From Serratia inhibens (lineage in GTDB: Bacteria; Pseudomonadota; Gammaproteobacteria; Enterobacterales; Enterobacteriaceae): a stretch of 64,000 nt of DNA. Below the pieces are notes generated by a model. The model had not been told where the DNA came from. It did not search any database and was given only the letters and a program-made list of their open reading frames with translations. Positions 37,414 to 46,994 of the stretch are shown one piece after another. Position numbers and translations under genes: made by a program. The stretch covers positions 186,001-250,000 of the forward strand of contig NZ_QYYG01000002.1 of assembly GCF_003591175.1 (NCBI RefSeq), read 5' to 3'. How positions within the stretch are numbered: position 1 is the stretch's first letter; each line of letters begins with the position of its first letter.

Positions 37414-39291
37414 TTAAAACGCAAAGCAGCTGCAGCCGAGCGTGCCCCAGAATGCATTGTCATCTGCAACGGGTACGCTGGAGCCGCGGGCAATATCATG
37501 ATTGTGGGTGTGCACCCCACAAGGGCCGCTGCAGTGATGCGCCTGTGACATCATGCCGACGCGTGCGTTCGCTACCGGCGGTGCGCTGCGATAGTGACCC
37601 GGCACCTTCACCACTGGCGACCAATCCGGCAGCACCGGAATGGACGGCGGTGCCAGCGGCCCGAACGCGCCTGCGGCATAAACGATGTCGCCACCGACCA
37701 CCGTCAGCACGGATTCGATGCCCTTGATCTCCTCTTCAGGCACGCAGAAGTAGTCCTTGCTGAGCACGGCCATGTCCGCCAGTTGGCCCGCTTTGATCTG
37801 CCCTTTTTTGCCCTGTTCGCTGGAGAACCAGGCGCTGCCCTGCGTCCACAGCATCAACGCGGTATCGCGATCCAGACGCGCATTGGCGTCATACATCTGC
37901 ATGCCGCCCACGGTGCGGCCGGAAACCAGCCAGTAAAGCGCTGTCCACGGGTTGTAGCTGGCCACGCGGGTCGCGTCCGTCCCCAGCCCCACCGGCACGC
38001 CGGTTTCCAACATGCGGGCCACCGGTGGCGTGTGGCGGGTAGCCTCAATGCCGTAACGCTCGGCAAAGTATTCGCCCTGGAAGGCCATGCGGTGCTGTAC
38101 CGCGATACCGCCGCCAAGCTCCTTGATGCGATCGATGTTTTTCTGGGTCACGGTTTCTGCATGGTCAAAGAACCAGTGCAGGCCATTGAACGGGATCTCG
38201 CGGTTGACCTTTTCAAACACGTCCAGCATGCGGCTGATGGATTCGTTGTAGGTCGCATGCAGGCGGAACGGCCAGCGATGCTCGACCAGGTGGCGTACGA
38301 CACGCTCCAGCTCGTCTTCCATGCCTGGCGCCAGATCCGGGCGCGGCTCCAGGAAGTCTTCGAAGTCCGCGGCGGAAAACACCAGCATTTCACCTGCGCC
38401 ATTATGGCGGAAGAAGTCACTGCCCTGGCCCGGCGTCAGCATGTCGGTCCATTTTTCGAAATCTTCCAGTTCATGCCCCGGCCGCTGGGTAAACAGGTTG
38501 TAAGCGATGCGCAACGTCATCTGCTTTTTCTCATGCAGCTCGGCGATCACTTGATAGTCTTCCGGATAGTTTTGGAAGCCGCCGCCCGCATCGATGGCGC
38601 TGGTCAGGCCCAGACGGTTCAGTTCGCGCATGAACTGACGGGTCGAGTTCACCTGCTGTTCCAGCGGCAACTTCGGCCCTTTGGCCAGTGTGGCATAGAG
38701 GATCATGGCGTTAGGGCGCGCAATCAGCATGCCGGTCGGGTTGCCGTTACTGTCGCGCTGAATTTCGCCGCCTGGGGGGTTGGGCGTATCTTTGGTGTAG
38801 CCCACCACTCTCAGTGCGGCGCGATTGAGCAGCGCGCGATCGTAAAGATGAAGAATAAACACCGGCGTGTCCGGCGCGGCTTCGTTAATCTCATCCAGCG
38901 TTGGCATGCGGCGTTCGGCAAACTGGAACTCCGTCCAGCCGCCCACCACGCGCACCCATTGTGGCGATGGCGTGCGCAGCGCCTGATCTTTCAACATCCG
39001 CAAGGCATCCGCCAGTGACGGCACGCCTTCCCAGCGCAATTCGAGGTTGTAGTTCAGGCCACCGCGGATCAGGTGGAGGTGCGAGTCATTAAGCCCCGGC
39101 ACCGCGGTGTGTCCCTTAAGATCCACCACTTTCGTACCTTCGCAATGGTGCTGCATCACTTCGGCGACGGTACCGACCTGGAGGAATTTACCCTCGCGGA
39201 TCGCCACGGCTTCCGCCAGTGGATTTTCGCGATCGACAGTATGAAACTGCCCGTTAACCAGTATCAAATCAGCTTTGCCCAGCGAAACCAT
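37414..39291 (-). CDS. YtcJ-type amidohydrolase with Cys/His-rich tail
   Basis: A 625-residue Amidohydro_3 enzyme. The N-terminal metal-site region is VPGLNDSHLHLIRGG; AIDAGGGFQNYPEDYQ, HWFFDHAETVT and GLGTDATRV mark the barrel. ATG 39291 follows AAAGGAGG, a strong site; the longer frame upstream is not family-like. Unusually the last 45 residues include HHCSGPCGVHTHNH (about 585-598) and GCSC, which look metal-binding. These enzymes hydrolyse cyclic amides or related ring compounds; the substrate is unknown. First gene of the minus-strand arm. Confidence 0.87.
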   Translation of the reverse strand: MVSLGKADLILVNGQFHTVDRENPLAEAVAIREGKFLQVGTVAEVMQHHCEGTKVVDLKGHTAVPGLNDSHLHLIRGGLNYNLELRWEGVPSLADALRMLKDQALRTPSPQWVRVVGGWTEFQFAERRMPTLDEINEAAPDTPVFILHLYDRALLNRAALRVVGYTKDTPNPPGGEIQRDSNGNPTGMLIARPNAMILYATLAKGPKLPLEQQVNSTRQFMRELNRLGLTSAIDAGGGFQNYPEDYQVIAELHEKKQMTLRIAYNLFTQRPGHELEDFEKWTDMLTPGQGSDFFRHNGAGEMLVFSAADFEDFLEPRPDLAPGMEDELERVVRHLVEHRWPFRLHATYNESISRMLDVFEKVNREIPFNGLHWFFDHAETVTQKNIDRIKELGGGIAVQHRMAFQGEYFAERYGIEATRHTPPVARMLETGVPVGLGTDATRVASYNPWTALYWLVSGRTVGGMQMYDANARLDRDTALMLWTQGSAWFSSEQGKKGQIKAGQLADMAVLSKDYFCVPEEEIKGIESVLTVVGGDIVYAAGAFGPLAPPSIPVLPDWSPVVKVPGHYRSAPPVANARVGMMSQAHHCSGPCGVHTHNHDIARGSSVPVADDNAFWGTLGCSCFAF

Positions 39292-39408
39292 AGATCCTCC
39301 TTTCTGAGACGTCCGGTTCAGGCAGAAAGCCGCCGGACACAAGGTGCGCGGCCCTTCAGAGCGGCGCGAATTGAAAGGATTATGGAATATGAATGGGAAA
39401 AGACCAGT

Positions 39409-39472
39409 TATACAAAGGGATAGATATACCAAAGTATAGGTATACGAAAGGTTAGTTATACCAACAGATAAT
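39409..39472. repeat. four 16-bp direct repeats between divergent operons
   Basis: TATAC begins at 39409, 39425, 39441 and 39457, exactly 16 bases apart. The units are TATACAAAGGGATAGA, TATACCAAAGTATAGG, TATACGAAAGGTTAGT and TATACCAACAGATAAT. The array lies between the amidohydrolase and the YcaC-type hydrolase. It looks like a multi-site operator for a regulator of this cluster. Iteron-type replication repeats are the other reading, but no initiator gene is present. Confidence 0.8.
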
Positions 39473-39603
39473 AGTTTTGCCCCCGCCCCCAGCCTAACAT
39501 TCAATCCGTTGATAGCGTTTACCACCCGGTAGCTTTCGGCTCTGTCGCTGCGCCAACGGTGTGACGACCTTGTTACTTTTAACCTCATCCCAAGGGTATT
39601 TTT

Positions 39604-40290
39604 ATGACAACCTCTAAGCTCGAAGTCCTTACGCCTGCCAACTGTCAGATGATTTTTATCGACCACCAACCTCAGATGGCTTTCGGCGTGCAGTCGATCG
39701 ACCGCCAGGTGCTGAAAAACAACACCGTTGCCCTGGCGAAAGCCGCGAAGGTATTCAACATTCCAACCCTCATCACAACCGTTGAAACCGAGAGCTTCTC
39801 AGGTAATACCTACCCGGAACTGCTGGACGTGTTCCCAGGCAAGGACATCCTCGAGCGGACCTCGATGAACTCGTGGGACGATCAGAAAGTGCGTGACGCG
39901 CTGGCCGCCAACGGCAAGAAAAAAGTGGTGGTTGCCGGCCTGTGGACCGAAGTCTGCAACAACAGCTTTGCCCTGTGCGCCATGCTGGAAGGCGACTATG
40001 AAATCTATATGGTGGCCGACGCGTCAGGCGGCACCTCTAAAGAAGCGCACGATTATGCCATGCAGCGCATGATTCAGGCAGGCGTGATCCCGGTAACCTG
40101 GCAGCAGGTGATGCTGGAATGGCAACGTGACTGGGCGCACAAAGAGACCTACAACGCGGTGATGGATATCGTGAAAGAGCATTCGGGCGCTTACGGCATG
40201 GGCGTGGATTATGCCTATACCATGGTGCACAAAGCGCCTTCACGTCAGAAGAGCGAGCACCGCACTCTGGCACCGGTCGCCGCCCGCTAA
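39604..40290 (+). CDS. isochorismatase-family hydrolase (YcaC type)
   Basis: A 228-residue cysteine hydrolase: Asp20 in MIFIDHQPQM, ERTSMNSWDD for the basic residue region, Cys118 in AGLWTEVCNNS. It resembles E. coli YcaC-type proteins in core and adds a C-terminal extension of about 30 residues. Substrates of the group are amides such as nicotinamide or isochorismate; none is assigned. It starts the plus-strand arm, opposite the amidohydrolase, and is followed by a terminator hairpin. Confidence 0.87.
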   Translation: MTTSKLEVLTPANCQMIFIDHQPQMAFGVQSIDRQVLKNNTVALAKAAKVFNIPTLITTVETESFSGNTYPELLDVFPGKDILERTSMNSWDDQKVRDALAANGKKKVVVAGLWTEVCNNSFALCAMLEGDYEIYMVADASGGTSKEAHDYAMQRMIQAGVIPVTWQQVMLEWQRDWAHKETYNAVMDIVKEHSGAYGMGVDYAYTMVHKAPSRQKSEHRTLAPVAAR

Positions 40291-40296
40291 CTGCGG

Positions 40297-40328
40297 GAAG
40301 CCGGCCGGCGCAAAGCCCGGCCGGCTTC
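40297..40328 (+). terminator. terminator or attenuator after the YcaC-type gene
   Basis: GAAGCCGGCCGG and CCGGCCGGCTTC form a perfect 12-bp stem with an eight-base loop followed by TTCAC. The next gene starts only 17 bases on, so it may attenuate rather than stop transcription. Confidence 0.7.
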
Positions 40329-40344
40329 TTCACTGGAGATAATG

Positions 40345-40587
40345 ATGAGCGCAGGATTGATTTCCCTTTCCGCCGGCGTCCTTATTGGCCTGATCTATGG
40401 GCTGCTTAAGGCCCGCTCGCCCGCGCCCCCGGCACTGGCGCTGGTGGGGCTACTGGGAATGCTGGCCGGAGAAAGTTTGATGGGACAGGTGCTGCAACCT
40501 GAACAGACCGCCAACGCACAGCGTTGTCAGGCACAGCCCGGCATGGCGGCCTCTTCCACTGTAGCCTGCCCGGCGAAAGGGGACTGA
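40345..40587 (+). CDS. XapX-domain small membrane protein
   Basis: An 80-residue protein with two predicted helices (about 3-22, 30-50) and the XapX (DUF1427) pattern SAGVLIGLIYGLLKARSPAPPALALVGLLGMLAGE in pieces. GGAG lies six bases before ATG 40345; another ATG three bases earlier is possible. It resembles the next gene, so the two probably arose by duplication. Function unknown. Confidence 0.82.
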   Translation: MSAGLISLSAGVLIGLIYGLLKARSPAPPALALVGLLGMLAGESLMGQVLQPEQTANAQRCQAQPGMAASSTVACPAKGD

Positions 40588-40591
40588 TGAT

Positions 40592-40858
40592 ATGAAAGCA
40601 TGGCTTGTTTCGCTGGCAATCGGCCTTCTGGCCGGTATTATCTATGCTGCGTTGGATATTCATTCACCGGCTCCGCCGGTTATTGCCCTGCTGGGCCTGT
40701 TGGGAATGCTGATCGGCGAACAGATTATCCCGGTCACCCGGCGGTTGATAAACCGACAGCCGCTGACGCTGGCGTGGTTTCGCCATGAATGCGTCCCCAA
40801 AATATGCGGAACTCCACCGGTCAAGGCTCAGACAACAACAGAGGACCCTCCGCTTTAG
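40592..40858 (+). CDS. second XapX-domain small membrane protein
   Basis: An 88-residue protein with the XapX core (IGLLAGIIYAALDIHSPAPP, LLGLLGMLIGEQ) and a longer hydrophilic tail. It starts four bases after its paralogue's stop, so the pair is coupled. XapX genes often lie beside oxidative or hydrolase genes; the role is unknown. Confidence 0.83.
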   Translation: MKAWLVSLAIGLLAGIIYAALDIHSPAPPVIALLGLLGMLIGEQIIPVTRRLINRQPLTLAWFRHECVPKICGTPPVKAQTTTEDPPL

Positions 40859-40884
40859 TAATGATTTGTCAGAGGAATATCAGC

Positions 40885-41268
40885 ATGATGCTGCCGCAGC
40901 GCATTGCCATTGTCGATGATGAACGTTCTGTCCGCAGCGGGTTAATCAACCTGCTGCAGTCGGACGGTTACACGACATGCGCCTTTGAATCCGCAGAGGC
41001 GTTTTTAAACGAAAAAACCGCGCTGTCAGACGCTTCGTTGGTCATTATCGACATCAAGCTAAAAGGAATGGGTGGATTCGAGCTTTATGAAAAAATAAAG
41101 GCTTACGCAACGCCGCCACCGGTGATATTTATATCCGGCCACGGTGATGAGAATATGCAACGGTTTGCCCTTAAACTCGGCGCCGTTGCTTTTTTGCGTA
41201 AGCCTATCGACATCGATACGCTCCTGGGCCTGATCCAACACGCATTGAAAGGCGATAAAAACGCCTGA
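40885..41268 (+). CDS. receiver-only response regulator
   Basis: A 127-residue CheY-like receiver: IVDDERSVRSGL, phospho-acceptor Asp in VIIDIKLKGMGG, FISGHGDENMQRFALKLGA and LRKPI with Lys. There is no output domain. GAGGAA precedes ATG 40885. It ends 30 bases before the giant kinase and is probably its direct phosphate acceptor, perhaps passing signal by protein contact or back to the FixJ-type regulator. Confidence 0.85.
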   Translation: MMLPQRIAIVDDERSVRSGLINLLQSDGYTTCAFESAEAFLNEKTALSDASLVIIDIKLKGMGGFELYEKIKAYATPPPVIFISGHGDENMQRFALKLGAVAFLRKPIDIDTLLGLIQHALKGDKNA

Positions 41269-41298
41269 TGACAAGACCGCTGCCTGCGAGAGACCCGA

Positions 41299-44200
41299 AT
41301 GAATGACCCGCTGATACCGCCAGACCGGGCTGCCCTTCCTGATTTTCAGGATGGGCAGTTTTTTGCATTTAAAGATGATGTCATTTTTACCCCCTTGGTT
41401 CATGAGGGCTGCATCGTCTGGATGAACGGGCGGCACCCTTTTTCGAGCGGGGCTTTCATCCTCGCCACGGCGGTCAGCGATGAGGCGGAAGCGGACGCGA
41501 CCCGGCTGCTGAAAAATGAATTCATCCTGCGGCCCTACCTGTCTGACGCCTGGGCGGTGAAACCCGCCGCCTGCACGCAGTACCGTGGCCGGTACGCTCT
41601 GGTCTATCCGTCTTTTGCCTTTGACTCCCTGGCCCGCATCACGGGGCAGCCGATGGCCTGCATTGCCAGCTTTCTGGAGCTTGCCATCCGGATATGTGCT
41701 CCGTTGCGTCAAATGCACAGGCACAACCTGATCCACGGCGATATCAAGCCGGGTAATATCTTTATCCAGAACGATACCTCATGCCGCCTTGCCGGGTTTG
41801 GTCTGACGACGGGCACTGCGGAAGAGCTAAAACAGACCCGCCTGCCGTTTTTTGGCGGCACGCTCGCCTATATGTCACCCGAACATACCTCGCGCACGCG
41901 AAGATCGGTGGACAGCCGCAGCGATCTCTATAGCCTTGGCATCGTCTTTTATGAACTGCTGACCGGCTCTTTGCCCTTCGACCTCAGCGAAGGCGGCCTG
42001 GAAGAATGGACGCATCACCATATCGCTTCAGAGCCACGTCCGCCTCATCTGCTGCGCGAACAGGTACCGGCCATGCTTTCAACCCTGGTCCTGAGGCTGT
42101 TGGCAAAATCGCCCGATAACCGTTACCAGACGGTCGACGGGCTGGTCGCTGACCTGCGCCGCTGTCAGGCCACCTTGACCAGTGACAATGACATCTTGCC
42201 CTTTCCTCCCGGGTTGCAGGATCGCGCACCTGAGTTTCATCTCGCCGATACGTTGTACACCCCCCATCCACAGGGCCGCGAGCTTATCGCCGCGTTCGAC
42301 AAGGTTAATCAGAGCGGAACCCACACGCTTGCGATCATCAGCGGGCCTTCGGGCATCGGTAAATCCTCGTTGATCGCCTCAGCGTTAAAAGAGCTGAAGA
42401 ACCGGCGTACGCTGCTTGCCGTGGGTAAAGTCGACCAGTTCTCGTCGTCGCTGCCTTATGGCGTGCTGACCTCCGCTTTCCGGGCGCTGACCCTGAAGCT
42501 GCTGGGGTTGCCGGCAGAAGATGTCGCGCTCTGGAAAACCCGCCTGGCGCGCACGCTGGACGGTTACGAGGGATTGGCCATTAACCTGGTGCCGGAACTG
42601 GGCCTGTTGCTGGAGAGAAAATCCCGGCAGGCCCCCGACTCGCTGTCGACCGATGCCCGGGCCCGCTTTAATCTTATGATAGTCAGCCTGGTCAATACCT
42701 TTGCCACCCCCGGTTGTCCGCTGGTGTTGCTGATTGACGATATTCACTGGATCGATGCCGCCAGCTTGCAGGTGTTGGAATATCTGCTTAAAAACAGCGA
42801 TGCCCTGCCGTTGCTGTTGGTGGTTGCCCTGCGCGATCCCTCCTCAACCGACAACCTTTCGGTATCTGAGGCGCTGGGCCGGCTTCGTGATGCGGCTCAA
42901 CGTAAAATCGACATCATACCGGCGCCGCTCTCGGTTAAAGCCGTCGCTCGCTGGCTGGCCGACGTCTTCCAGCGGCGCTCGACCGACACCCTCGACCTGG
43001 CTCGTCTGATACATGAAAAAACCGGCGGCAATCCGCTGTTCGTGCATGAGTTTTTCAAACGTATCGTCGATGACGGCCTGGTGACGCACAACAAGTATCA
43101 AGGCAAGTGGTATTACGACGTGCCGACCATTCAGGCACGCCATTACACCGAAAACGTCGTCGGGCTGGTATTGCAGCAACTGGAGAAAATGCCCGAAGAA
43201 ACCCGCAAGCTGTTGGGCAGCCTGGCCTGTCTGGGCAGCAGCGGTGAGCTTGGCACCATCAGCCGCGTCCTGAATCTCTCAGATACGGATATCCGCTATC
43301 AATTGCACCCTGCGGTTACCGCCCAATTGATTACCCTGTCCGCCGACACCTATATGTTCCCCCATGATCGCGTGCAGGAAGCGGCCTTCGCCCTGCTGGA
43401 TGCCGGCGAGCGGGGGCATCTGCACCTCACGACGGCCAGCCTGCTGGCCGAAGCTTCACGCCAGGCGGCGGGCAATGAGATGCTGTTCCGCGCCATTCAC
43501 CATGTATCCGCCGCCATTGACTGCGTACAGCCGCCGCCACAGCGCAAAATGTTCCGCGAATTGAGCATGCTGGCAGCCCGCCGTGCGAAGCGTTCCGGCG
43601 ACTACCTCTCCGCACAGCGATATCTGCAGACCGCCCGTGCACTCGGCGGCCCTGCGTCTGATGATGCGCCCGATTTCGCGCTGGAGCTGGAAGAAGCCGA
43701 ATGCGCGTTTTTACTGGGTAACCTGGTCGCGGCGCGGCATTTGAGCGACCGGTTGCTGGCTTCGCCTGGCGGGTTGGCGGAAAAAATCTCCGCAGCCAAT
43801 TTGCTGGCGGAAGTGCATATGCGCCAGTCGGATAACCCGCTGGCGCTGGAGACCGCATTAAGCTGGCTGACGGTATCCGGCATTACGCTTAACCGGCACC
43901 CCGACGATGCGGAATGCGAGACGGCCTGGAAAATGCTCCATGCCCGCATCGGTGAGAGCCCGGCCGCGATTTTCAACCAATTGCCGCTCATGGCCAATCC
44001 TGAAACGGAAGCCGCGATGAGTTTACTGGCCCGTGCCGGCCTGTCCGCCAGTTTCATCAGCCCACGCCTGCACTTCATGCTGCTGTGCCAGATGCTGCAT
44101 CTGACGCTGGAACACGGCATTACCGGTGCATCAACGTCGGCGATGGGCTGGTTTGGCGTGCTGATTGGCCACCGCTATGCCGAATATCGGTTGGGCTTCA

Positions 44201-46905
44201 AATACGCGGTACTGGCCCGTGAACTCGTGACGCGCCACGGTTACAGCGTTTACGAAGCGAAGACGCTGCTGCCGCTCGATCAGTTGAGCGTCTGGACCCA
44301 GCCGCTCTCCTACACCACCGAATGCGCCAAAGCCTGCTTCACGGCGGCGGTGACGCACGGCGATCTGACCGTCGCCTCTTTTGCCGCCTGTCATCAGATC
44401 ATTAACTTTTTAAGCCGCGGCGATCATCTCGATAACGTGCTGATCAGCATCGAACGGGGGCTGGCCTTCGTGCGGAAATCCCATTTTCCGGACGTTGAAC
44501 GCATTATGTTGATCCAAAAGCATTATGTTGAGCATTTACGCACCGTATCTCCCGGATATTGGGGCGGCATGGATGCGCTGCCCGACTCACTGCTGCCAAC
44601 CGCGCCGGAACAGGCGCCGCAGCAAATGTCCACCATGATGTTCTGGTTCTGGCTATATCGGGGCATGACGCATTTTGTCGCCGGCGAATACCCGCAGGCG
44701 GAAGAGTCGCTGGCGCAGGCCGAATTCTTTGCCTGGTCTGCGCCGGGGCATATCCACCTGCTGGATTTGCATCTGTACAGCGCGCTGACGTTAACCGCTC
44801 AACTGACGCCGGATACCTTCTCCGTCGAGCACCGGCGCAGGCTGCAAAAACACTACGACAAAATCGCGCTTTGGGCGCGCATTAATCCAGGTACATTCGC
44901 CGACAAAGAGGCCCTGGTGTATGCGGAGATTGTCCGCCTTGACGGCATGAACAGCATTGCGCTCGAGCAGTATGAAAAAGCGGTGAGGCTCTCGCGGGAC
45001 TCGGGGTTCAATCCCAGCAATGGGCTGGCTCATGAACTCGCGGGGCGCTTCGCGCTCAGTTGCGGCTATCATACGGCCGCAGATGCCCACTTTAGGGGCG
45101 CAATGGCGGCATGGGGGCGCACAGGGGCGCAGGCCAAGGTGAATCAGCTGAAACAGGCTTACCCCCATCTGGTGTCCCCCGGCCAGGCAACGCCTTACGA
45201 CACCATCGCCTTTGCCCAGAATGAAGAAATCCGCGATCTGCAAAGTGTCATCAAAGCCTCGCGTGCCCTGTCTGAAGAGATCAATCTGGAACGGCTTATT
45301 CAGATACTGATGACTATGCTGCTGGAACGTGCCGGCGCCCAACGCGGCCTGTTGATCCGCGTATTGGATAACAACATTCCTGAAATCGAGGCAAGTGCCT
45401 ATACCGGCAGCGACGGCGTCAGGGTACGGATTATAAAAGATGTGCCGATGGCTACCGACATGCCGCTGTCGGTACTGTCGGCCGTGATCCGTACCGGGCA
45501 AGAGATACGCACCGGAAAACCGGAAGAGTTCAGCCCCTTCTCGCAGGATCCTTACCTCGTGACTTCCGGCGCTGCCGTATTGTGCGTGCCGATGTTCAAG
45601 CAGGCGCGGCTGGTCGGCGTGTTGTATCTCGAAAATCGTTTAATGCCTGAAATCTTCACCGCCGAGCATTCGAAAGTGGTTAACCTGCTCGGCGCACATG
45701 CCGCCGTGTCGCTCGAAACCGCAAGGCTGTATGCCGAATTGCTTGAGGAGAACATCCAGCGCAGACGGGTGGAAAAAGAGCTAAGAGCAAGCCAGACCTC
45801 GCTGATGCTGGGCGAACAGATCAGTCATACCGGCAGTTGGCGTTGGGAGCTGGAGCAGGACCTGATGTTCATGTCCGAAGAATATGCCCGTATTCTCGGC
45901 CTGCCCGAGAAGCAGAAAATGATTTCCATGGCCGAGTTTCTTACCTTCGTTCATCCGGACGACTATGCGCGAGTCAGCACCGTCGTCACCGACGGGGTGA
46001 GAGACGGGCTGCCCCTGCGGGCCGAGTTTCGCATCATGAGCGCGGATGGCGTTTGCCGCTACATATTGGGCATCGGTAACCCGGTCGGCGTAGGCACCGA
46101 GGTCTATGAATACTACGGCACCATCACCGACATCACCGCCCAGCGGCAGACGGAGGACGCCGTCAGGGTCGCCCAGGCCGAGCTGGCCCGCGTTTCCCGC
46201 GCGACCACCGTCGGCCAGTTGACCTCATCCATTGCGCACGAAATCAATCAACCCTTGATGTCGATTGTCTCGAACGCCGGAGCAAGCCTGCGCTGGCTGA
46301 ACCACGACCCTGTCCGGCATGACAATATTCGTACCGGGCTGGAGGAGATCATTGCGGAAGGCCAGCGCGCAGGCGAAATCATTCGCAGCCTGCAAACCCT
46401 GACGCGCAAGCAGGAACCGGTCTTTTCCCGTATCGATCTGCACTATCTTGTCCGCCATATCATGACCCTGTCACGCAGCGAAATCGAGCAGCGCCGCGTG
46501 GCGGTGGATTATGAACTGAAGGCCGTCGACAGCTTCATCTTTGGCGATAGCGTTCAGATTCAACAGGTATTGATTAACCTGGTGATGAACGCGATCGAGG
46601 CTCTGTCTGAAGTGAGCGATCGTACGCGAACGCTGAGGATAACCACGCTAAATTCCGATGAAAAAACGGTCGAGTTGCGTATCGCGGACAACGGAATCGG
46701 GCTGGATCCTGACGTAATGGAGCGGGTTTTCGATTCTTTCTACACCACAAAAGCGCAGGGAATGGGAATGGGGTTGACCATCAGCCACACCATTATTGAA
46801 CGCCATCGGGGCACGCTGAAAGCGCAGATGGCGGAAACCTACGGCAGTTGCTTCAGTTTTGTGGTGCCAATTGCCGGCAATGAAGGTGCCATCAAGCCGC
46901 AATGA
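41299..46905 (+). CDS. giant pseudokinase/AAA-ATPase/GAF/PAS/histidine kinase
   Basis: A 1868-residue cytoplasmic sensor. The N-terminal Ser/Thr-kinase fold has HGDIKPGN (His146-Gly-Asp148) but LAGFG where kinases have DFG, so the metal Asp is Gly (166); I also see no glycine loop or VAIK Lys. An AAA_16-type ATPase follows, with Walker A SGPSGIGKS (Lys355) and LLIDDIHWID. Then come a long helical repeat region (about 650-1300), GAF (1330-1490), PAS (1510-1610) and a histidine kinase with His1647 (SIAHEINQPL) and intact ATPase boxes. No membrane segment. It probably signals through 40885 and 33820. The layout is known in proteobacteria; the stimulus is not. Confidence 0.88.
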   Translation: MNDPLIPPDRAALPDFQDGQFFAFKDDVIFTPLVHEGCIVWMNGRHPFSSGAFILATAVSDEAEADATRLLKNEFILRPYLSDAWAVKPAACTQYRGRYALVYPSFAFDSLARITGQPMACIASFLELAIRICAPLRQMHRHNLIHGDIKPGNIFIQNDTSCRLAGFGLTTGTAEELKQTRLPFFGGTLAYMSPEHTSRTRRSVDSRSDLYSLGIVFYELLTGSLPFDLSEGGLEEWTHHHIASEPRPPHLLREQVPAMLSTLVLRLLAKSPDNRYQTVDGLVADLRRCQATLTSDNDILPFPPGLQDRAPEFHLADTLYTPHPQGRELIAAFDKVNQSGTHTLAIISGPSGIGKSSLIASALKELKNRRTLLAVGKVDQFSSSLPYGVLTSAFRALTLKLLGLPAEDVALWKTRLARTLDGYEGLAINLVPELGLLLERKSRQAPDSLSTDARARFNLMIVSLVNTFATPGCPLVLLIDDIHWIDAASLQVLEYLLKNSDALPLLLVVALRDPSSTDNLSVSEALGRLRDAAQRKIDIIPAPLSVKAVARWLADVFQRRSTDTLDLARLIHEKTGGNPLFVHEFFKRIVDDGLVTHNKYQGKWYYDVPTIQARHYTENVVGLVLQQLEKMPEETRKLLGSLACLGSSGELGTISRVLNLSDTDIRYQLHPAVTAQLITLSADTYMFPHDRVQEAAFALLDAGERGHLHLTTASLLAEASRQAAGNEMLFRAIHHVSAAIDCVQPPPQRKMFRELSMLAARRAKRSGDYLSAQRYLQTARALGGPASDDAPDFALELEEAECAFLLGNLVAARHLSDRLLASPGGLAEKISAANLLAEVHMRQSDNPLALETALSWLTVSGITLNRHPDDAECETAWKMLHARIGESPAAIFNQLPLMANPETEAAMSLLARAGLSASFISPRLHFMLLCQMLHLTLEHGITGASTSAMGWFGVLIGHRYAEYRLGFKYAVLARELVTRHGYSVYEAKTLLPLDQLSVWTQPLSYTTECAKACFTAAVTHGDLTVASFAACHQIINFLSRGDHLDNVLISIERGLAFVRKSHFPDVERIMLIQKHYVEHLRTVSPGYWGGMDALPDSLLPTAPEQAPQQMSTMMFWFWLYRGMTHFVAGEYPQAEESLAQAEFFAWSAPGHIHLLDLHLYSALTLTAQLTPDTFSVEHRRRLQKHYDKIALWARINPGTFADKEALVYAEIVRLDGMNSIALEQYEKAVRLSRDSGFNPSNGLAHELAGRFALSCGYHTAADAHFRGAMAAWGRTGAQAKVNQLKQAYPHLVSPGQATPYDTIAFAQNEEIRDLQSVIKASRALSEEINLERLIQILMTMLLERAGAQRGLLIRVLDNNIPEIEASAYTGSDGVRVRIIKDVPMATDMPLSVLSAVIRTGQEIRTGKPEEFSPFSQDPYLVTSGAAVLCVPMFKQARLVGVLYLENRLMPEIFTAEHSKVVNLLGAHAAVSLETARLYAELLEENIQRRRVEKELRASQTSLMLGEQISHTGSWRWELEQDLMFMSEEYARILGLPEKQKMISMAEFLTFVHPDDYARVSTVVTDGVRDGLPLRAEFRIMSADGVCRYILGIGNPVGVGTEVYEYYGTITDITAQRQTEDAVRVAQAELARVSRATTVGQLTSSIAHEINQPLMSIVSNAGASLRWLNHDPVRHDNIRTGLEEIIAEGQRAGEIIRSLQTLTRKQEPVFSRIDLHYLVRHIMTLSRSEIEQRRVAVDYELKAVDSFIFGDSVQIQQVLINLVMNAIEALSEVSDRTRTLRITTLNSDEKTVELRIADNGIGLDPDVMERVFDSFYTTKAQGMGMGLTISHTIIERHRGTLKAQMAETYGSCFSFVVPIAGNEGAIKPQ

Positions 46906-46994
46906 GTGCAGGTATTTGCGTGATCGTCGGGTGAAATCCCGGCGGCTTGCCTCAGCCAGATTGCCCCGACTGAGGTGGGCCACCGCGTTAGCGG

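Noticed and set aside
39409-39472. Reading the 16-bp repeats as replication iterons of an integrated plasmid
   Set aside because: No Rep gene, partition genes or mobile-element ends are nearby, and the repeats lie neatly in a divergent promoter gap.
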